From positions 4,898,001 to 4,962,000 of the forward strand of contig NZ_CP109199.1 in assembly GCF_036250065.1 (NCBI RefSeq): a DNA stretch of 64,000 bases, in the 5' to 3' direction. Below are positions 62,101 to 64,000 of this stretch, piece by piece (positions within the stretch are counted from its first letter, which is position 1; each line of letters starts with the position of its first letter). A program made the translations under genes and the position numbers. The stretch is from Micromonospora sp. NBC_01699 (GTDB lineage Bacteria > Actinomycetota > Actinomycetes > Mycobacteriales > Micromonosporaceae). Under the pieces are notes generated by a model, which was given only the letters and a program-made list of their open reading frames with translations, had not been told where the DNA came from and ran no database searches.

Positions 62101-64000
62101 ATCGAGTACGTGGAACTGCTGGTTGGTCATCGGGCGGCCGTACGGGATCGAAGACCACGACGGGTCGACGTATCCGATCGGGTAGCAGATCGACCAGATC
62201 GACCCCTCGGTCGCCCCGCCGAGGCTGATGATCTCGGCGTTCGGGGCGAGCGCGCGGATGCGGTCGGGCAGCCTCGGCGGAATCCAGTCGCCGGACATCA
62301 TCACCAGCCGCAGCGAGCTGATGTCGGTCCCTTCCAGCTCGGCGTGCTCGACCAGCAGTTCCATCAGCGCGGGCACCGAGTTCCACACGGTGATCCGCTG
62401 CTCCGTGACGACCCGCGCCCACGCGGCCGGGTCCTTGTCCTCCTCGGGCCGTCCCATGACCAGCGTGGCGCCGGCGGCCAGCGTGCCGTAGACGTCGTAG
62501 ACCGACAGGTCGAAGCTCAGGGCGGACAGCGCGAAGACCCGGTCCTCGGGTCCCACCCGGAACCGCGCGGTGACGTCACGGACGGTGTTCAACGCGGCCC
62601 TGTGCTCGATCACCACGCCTTTCGGCGTGCCGGTCGAGCCCGACGTGAAGATCACGTAGGCGAGGTCGCCGGGCTCGGCGGGACAGGGCGGCGCCGAGCC
62701 ACCCGACTCCTCGGTGACGGGCAGCACCAGCAGCCCGTCCGGCCAGTCCAGCCGCGTACGCAGCGCCGCCTGGGTGAGTGCCACGGTGCAGCCGCCGCGC
62801 GCGATGAGTTCGTCGCGGCGGCGCTCGGGCAGGTCGGCGTCGACGGGCAGGTAGGCGGCGCCGGCCTTGTTGATCGCCAGCACCGCGACGATCTGCTCCC
62901 ACCCCCGTCCCATCACGACGGCCACCAGGTCGCCCCTCGTCACCCCGGAGGCGGTCAGCCGCGCCGCGAGGTGATCGGCCCTCCGGTCGACCTCGGCGTG
63001 CGAGAGCCGGCCACCGGGGTGGATCACCGCCGGGTGGTCGGGCGTGCGGCGCGCCTGCGCTTCGACCGGCTCGTGCAGGAGCTGGTCGGCGCCGAGGTCG
63101 GCGCTCGTGTCGTTCCAGCGTGCGCGCTGTGCGCGTTCGTCGGCCGTGAGCAGCTCGTGGTTCGAGATCGGGACGTACGGGTCGGCGGCGATGCCCTCCA
63201 GGAGGACGCGGAAGTGCGCGCCCAGGCGCTCGATCGAGTCCGCGGTGAACAACGCGGTGTTGTAGGTCATCAGGAAGTCGCCGTCGCCGGCGGTGTGGAG
63301 CTCAAGGTCGAACCGGGTCACGCGGTACGAGATGTCGACGTCCGCGGTGACCGTGATCGACGGGTTGCTCCGCTGCGCCGCCTCGTAGCTCTGCATGGAG
63401 AAGACCACCTGGAACAGCGGTGAACGGGACACCTCCCGCGGCACGTTCAGCTCGGTGACCAGACGCTCGAACGGCAGCTCCTGGTGGGCGAAGGCGTGCA
63501 CGGCCGTGGCGCGGACCCGCTGGAGCAGTTCGACGAACGTCGGGTCACCCGAGCAGTCGACCCGCATCGTCACCATGTTGATGAAGCAGCCGACGAGGTC
63601 GTCGAGTTCGGGTACCGGCCGGCCGGCCGTCGGCGACCCGATAGTGACGTCGTCCTGCTGCGCCCGGCGGCCCAGCAGGATCACGAACACCGCGAGCAGC
63701 ACCATGTACGGCGTGGCCCGCTGCTTGCGTCCGAGCCGGAACAACTCGGCGAGCACACTCGGCGCGACCGAGAACTCGTGCGCGGCGCCGGCGTGGGTCG
63801 GTACCGGTGGCCGCTGCCGGTCGGTCGGCAGTTCGAGCGGCGCGATGCCGGCAAGCTGCTCGCGCCAGTACGCCACATCCTGCTCGGTATCGGGCAGAGC
63901 GCGTTGCCACGCGGCGAAGTCTCGGTAGCGGACCGGCAGGTCCGGCGGCGGGTCGCCGGCCAGGCAGGCCAGCACCTCGTCGAGGATGAGCTCGGTGGAC
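59110..64000 (-). CDS. NRPS module fused to an MFS transporter: C-A(Cys)-T-TE-MFS (5' end beyond right edge)
   Basis: More than 1,620 residues are visible in one uninterrupted frame. From the right edge come the second half of a C domain (GSPTAGRPVPELDDLVGCFIN, ELPFERLV), a full A domain (FTSGSTGTPKGVV, YRTGD, NGKVDR), a carrier domain (DDDFFAVGGHSLLAIKV, near 61470) and a thioesterase. The TE elbow reads GHCGVG near 61060, Cys replacing Ser, with Asp in GEQDPAS and His in DEAGHFF. Then, from about 60470, a 12-segment MFS transporter of about 450 residues ends the protein. The A-domain pocket read by eye is DLYNMSLIWK, one change from the known Cys code DLYNLSLIWK. The condensation domain looks like LCL, not heterocyclisation. 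It probably makes, releases and exports a Cys-ending peptide. Confidence 0.93.
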   Translation of the reverse strand, partial: STELILDEVLACLAGDPPPDLPVRYRDFAAWQRALPDTEQDVAYWREQLAGIAPLELPTDRQRPPVPTHAGAAHEFSVAPSVLAELFRLGRKQRATPYMVLLAVFVILLGRRAQQDDVTIGSPTAGRPVPELDDLVGCFINMVTMRVDCSGDPTFVELLQRVRATAVHAFAHQELPFERLVTELNVPREVSRSPLFQVVFSMQSYEAAQRSNPSITVTADVDISYRVTRFDLELHTAGDGDFLMTYNTALFTADSIERLGAHFRVLLEGIAADPYVPISNHELLTADERAQRARWNDTSADLGADQLLHEPVEAQARRTPDHPAVIHPGGRLSHAEVDRRADHLAARLTASGVTRGDLVAVVMGRGWEQIVAVLAINKAGAAYLPVDADLPERRRDELIARGGCTVALTQAALRTRLDWPDGLLVLPVTEESGGSAPPCPAEPGDLAYVIFTSGSTGTPKGVVIEHRAALNTVRDVTARFRVGPEDRVFALSALSFDLSVYDVYGTLAAGATLVMGRPEEDKDPAAWARVVTEQRITVWNSVPALMELLVEHAELEGTDISSLRLVMMSGDWIPPRLPDRIRALAPNAEIISLGGATEGSIWSICYPIGYVDPSWSSIPYGRPMTNQQFHVLDRGMCDVPVGVPGDLYIGGVGVASGYWRDPERTAAAFVTHPRTGARLYRTGDLGQYRPDGVIEFLGRADAQVKIRGYRIELGEIEAHLSRHPEVAECVVTTHGTGNAGQLVAYLVADPGAVPDHARLRSHLAAALPAYMVPNSFVTLLRLPLTANGKVDRGRLPAPEAPGGGEAGRLPPRTDSERMVHAVWADVLDGADVGIDDDFFAVGGHSLLAIKVIERLRRATADGISIAVMDLFTHATIRRLAALLDGKTPTERGLLHRLTPKPSSGAELSYVAVPYGGGSAMVYKSLADELPATHALWSVAIPGHDPGIDEQRAPLEDVAARCVQEIQQRVAGPIALYGHCGVGSALIVEITRKLEAAGRVPEAVYLGAIFPFARPGRGLVGELGRLANADTSRSDRAYADGLTGLGLDLGDLDAAQARLIVHNTRRDTEAAEDYFTRLFESSVERLRAPVITVAGEQDPASDFYQERFREWHFLSDTTALVLLDEAGHFFQKHRAAELAEIVTTTHPAVSTGEPAGGDGWRLIEVSRTDSSDAPGGPRPAMHRFLAVAAAQLVSISGSALAAFAFAIWILLTTGSPGQFALSAVAGLVPGLLVAPQAGTVVNRRDRRTVMLAGAVGVVGVQLTLGLLWWTGVLQIWHTYPLLALLSVALTFQRLAADSAVPQLVPKRYLGHATGVVRIAATTSRLFVPVAAVGLMAVLGLRGILVLVVLSHAVAITVTLLVRFPHTMAGPAESVTAEIKTGFRYARSDIRLRRMLTFFALLNVLLAPLFLLIPLLVLGIGRLADIGWVLLGAGLAGVLGGLVMRAWGGPPRRRMRAVLLCTLCLAAFSLVTGLQANLVTIGLGVFGMSLTLTVINGIHAAIVEVKVPQRFHGPVFALNTMIGWSALPIGFGLLAAYASELFEPLLAPGGALAPAAGAVIGTGPGRGIALLYVLLAIAIMLLALMVLGTRLPRLVDDSPDATPDDLIGLRTLNRGPRRLIARAAQPPSRRT

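Noticed and set aside
59110-64000. Reading the condensation domain as a heterocyclisation (Cy) domain because the module activates Cys
   Set aside because: The visible latch region (GSPTAGRPVPELDDLVGCFIN) and later motifs look like an ordinary C domain; the diagnostic active-site motif lies beyond the right edge.
1-64000. tRNA, rRNA, CRISPR, insertion sequences or attachment sites
   Set aside because: No T-loop signature in a cloverleaf context, no regularly spaced repeats, no transposase or integrase and no flanking direct repeats were found by eye.

Overview
The window is high-GC DNA with GTG and TTG starts, four-base ATGA/GTGA gene overlaps, NarL-type two-component genes, large NRPS genes and a secreted polysaccharide lyase carrying CBM5/12 modules. 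This points to a filamentous actinomycete, most likely of the Micromonosporaceae type (an inference from style, not from a marker gene). I see no rRNA, tRNA, CRISPR array, transposase or replication origin.

Region 1 (1-14.6 kb) is the edge of a modular NRPS cluster. A C-A-T-C-A-T-C protein runs off the left edge. Its two adenylation domains read by eye as Asn-like (DLTKVGEVGK) and Thr-like (DFWSVGMVHK). Divergent to it is a cytochrome P450. Behind it lies a tight minus-strand operon of an MbtH protein and both subunits of a B12/PLP lysine 5,6-aminomutase (kamD, kamE) with a KamB-like P-loop protein. These enzymes normally belong to fermentative lysine degradation, so here they probably make an unusual diamino acid for the assembly line. 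An alpha/beta hydrolase and an FkbM methyltransferase close the region.

Region 2 (14.8-24.2 kb) holds a two-component system, divergent to an exported DUF1023 hydrolase coupled to a membrane acyltransferase; then a sulfotransferase, a cold-shock-domain protein, a macrolide-type glycosyltransferase and an NmrA-like oxidoreductase behind a MerR-type promoter. A discoidin-domain gene remnant follows.

Region 3 (24.2-39.5 kb) looks like a second, dissociated NRPS sub-cluster: two coupled ABC exporters, an unrecognised protein, two free-standing carrier proteins (one with a degenerate adenylation-domain tail), a second P450, a stand-alone A domain with a His-like code, two stand-alone C domains, a decayed MFS exporter, and an HTH/NB-ARC/TPR regulator. 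Three promoter regions here, and only here as far as I noticed, carry tandem CGAAC repeats at an exact 10-bp period. They are the likely operators of that regulator.

Region 4 (39.6-58.7 kb) is mostly not biosynthetic: an ECF sigma / CU044_5270 protein / S8 peptidase operon, LtrA, a PL11 rhamnogalacturonan lyase with a LacI-type operator, small exported proteins, a cupin, a DUF808 protein, an AraC regulator divergent to an SDR, a NUDIX hydrolase and a Ser/Thr kinase.

Region 5 (59.1 kb to the right edge) is another NRPS gene entering from the right: C-A(Cys-like)-T-TE fused in one frame to a C-terminal MFS transporter. The TE has Cys in place of the usual Ser nucleophile. Whether regions 1, 3 and 5 make one product cannot be told from this window.
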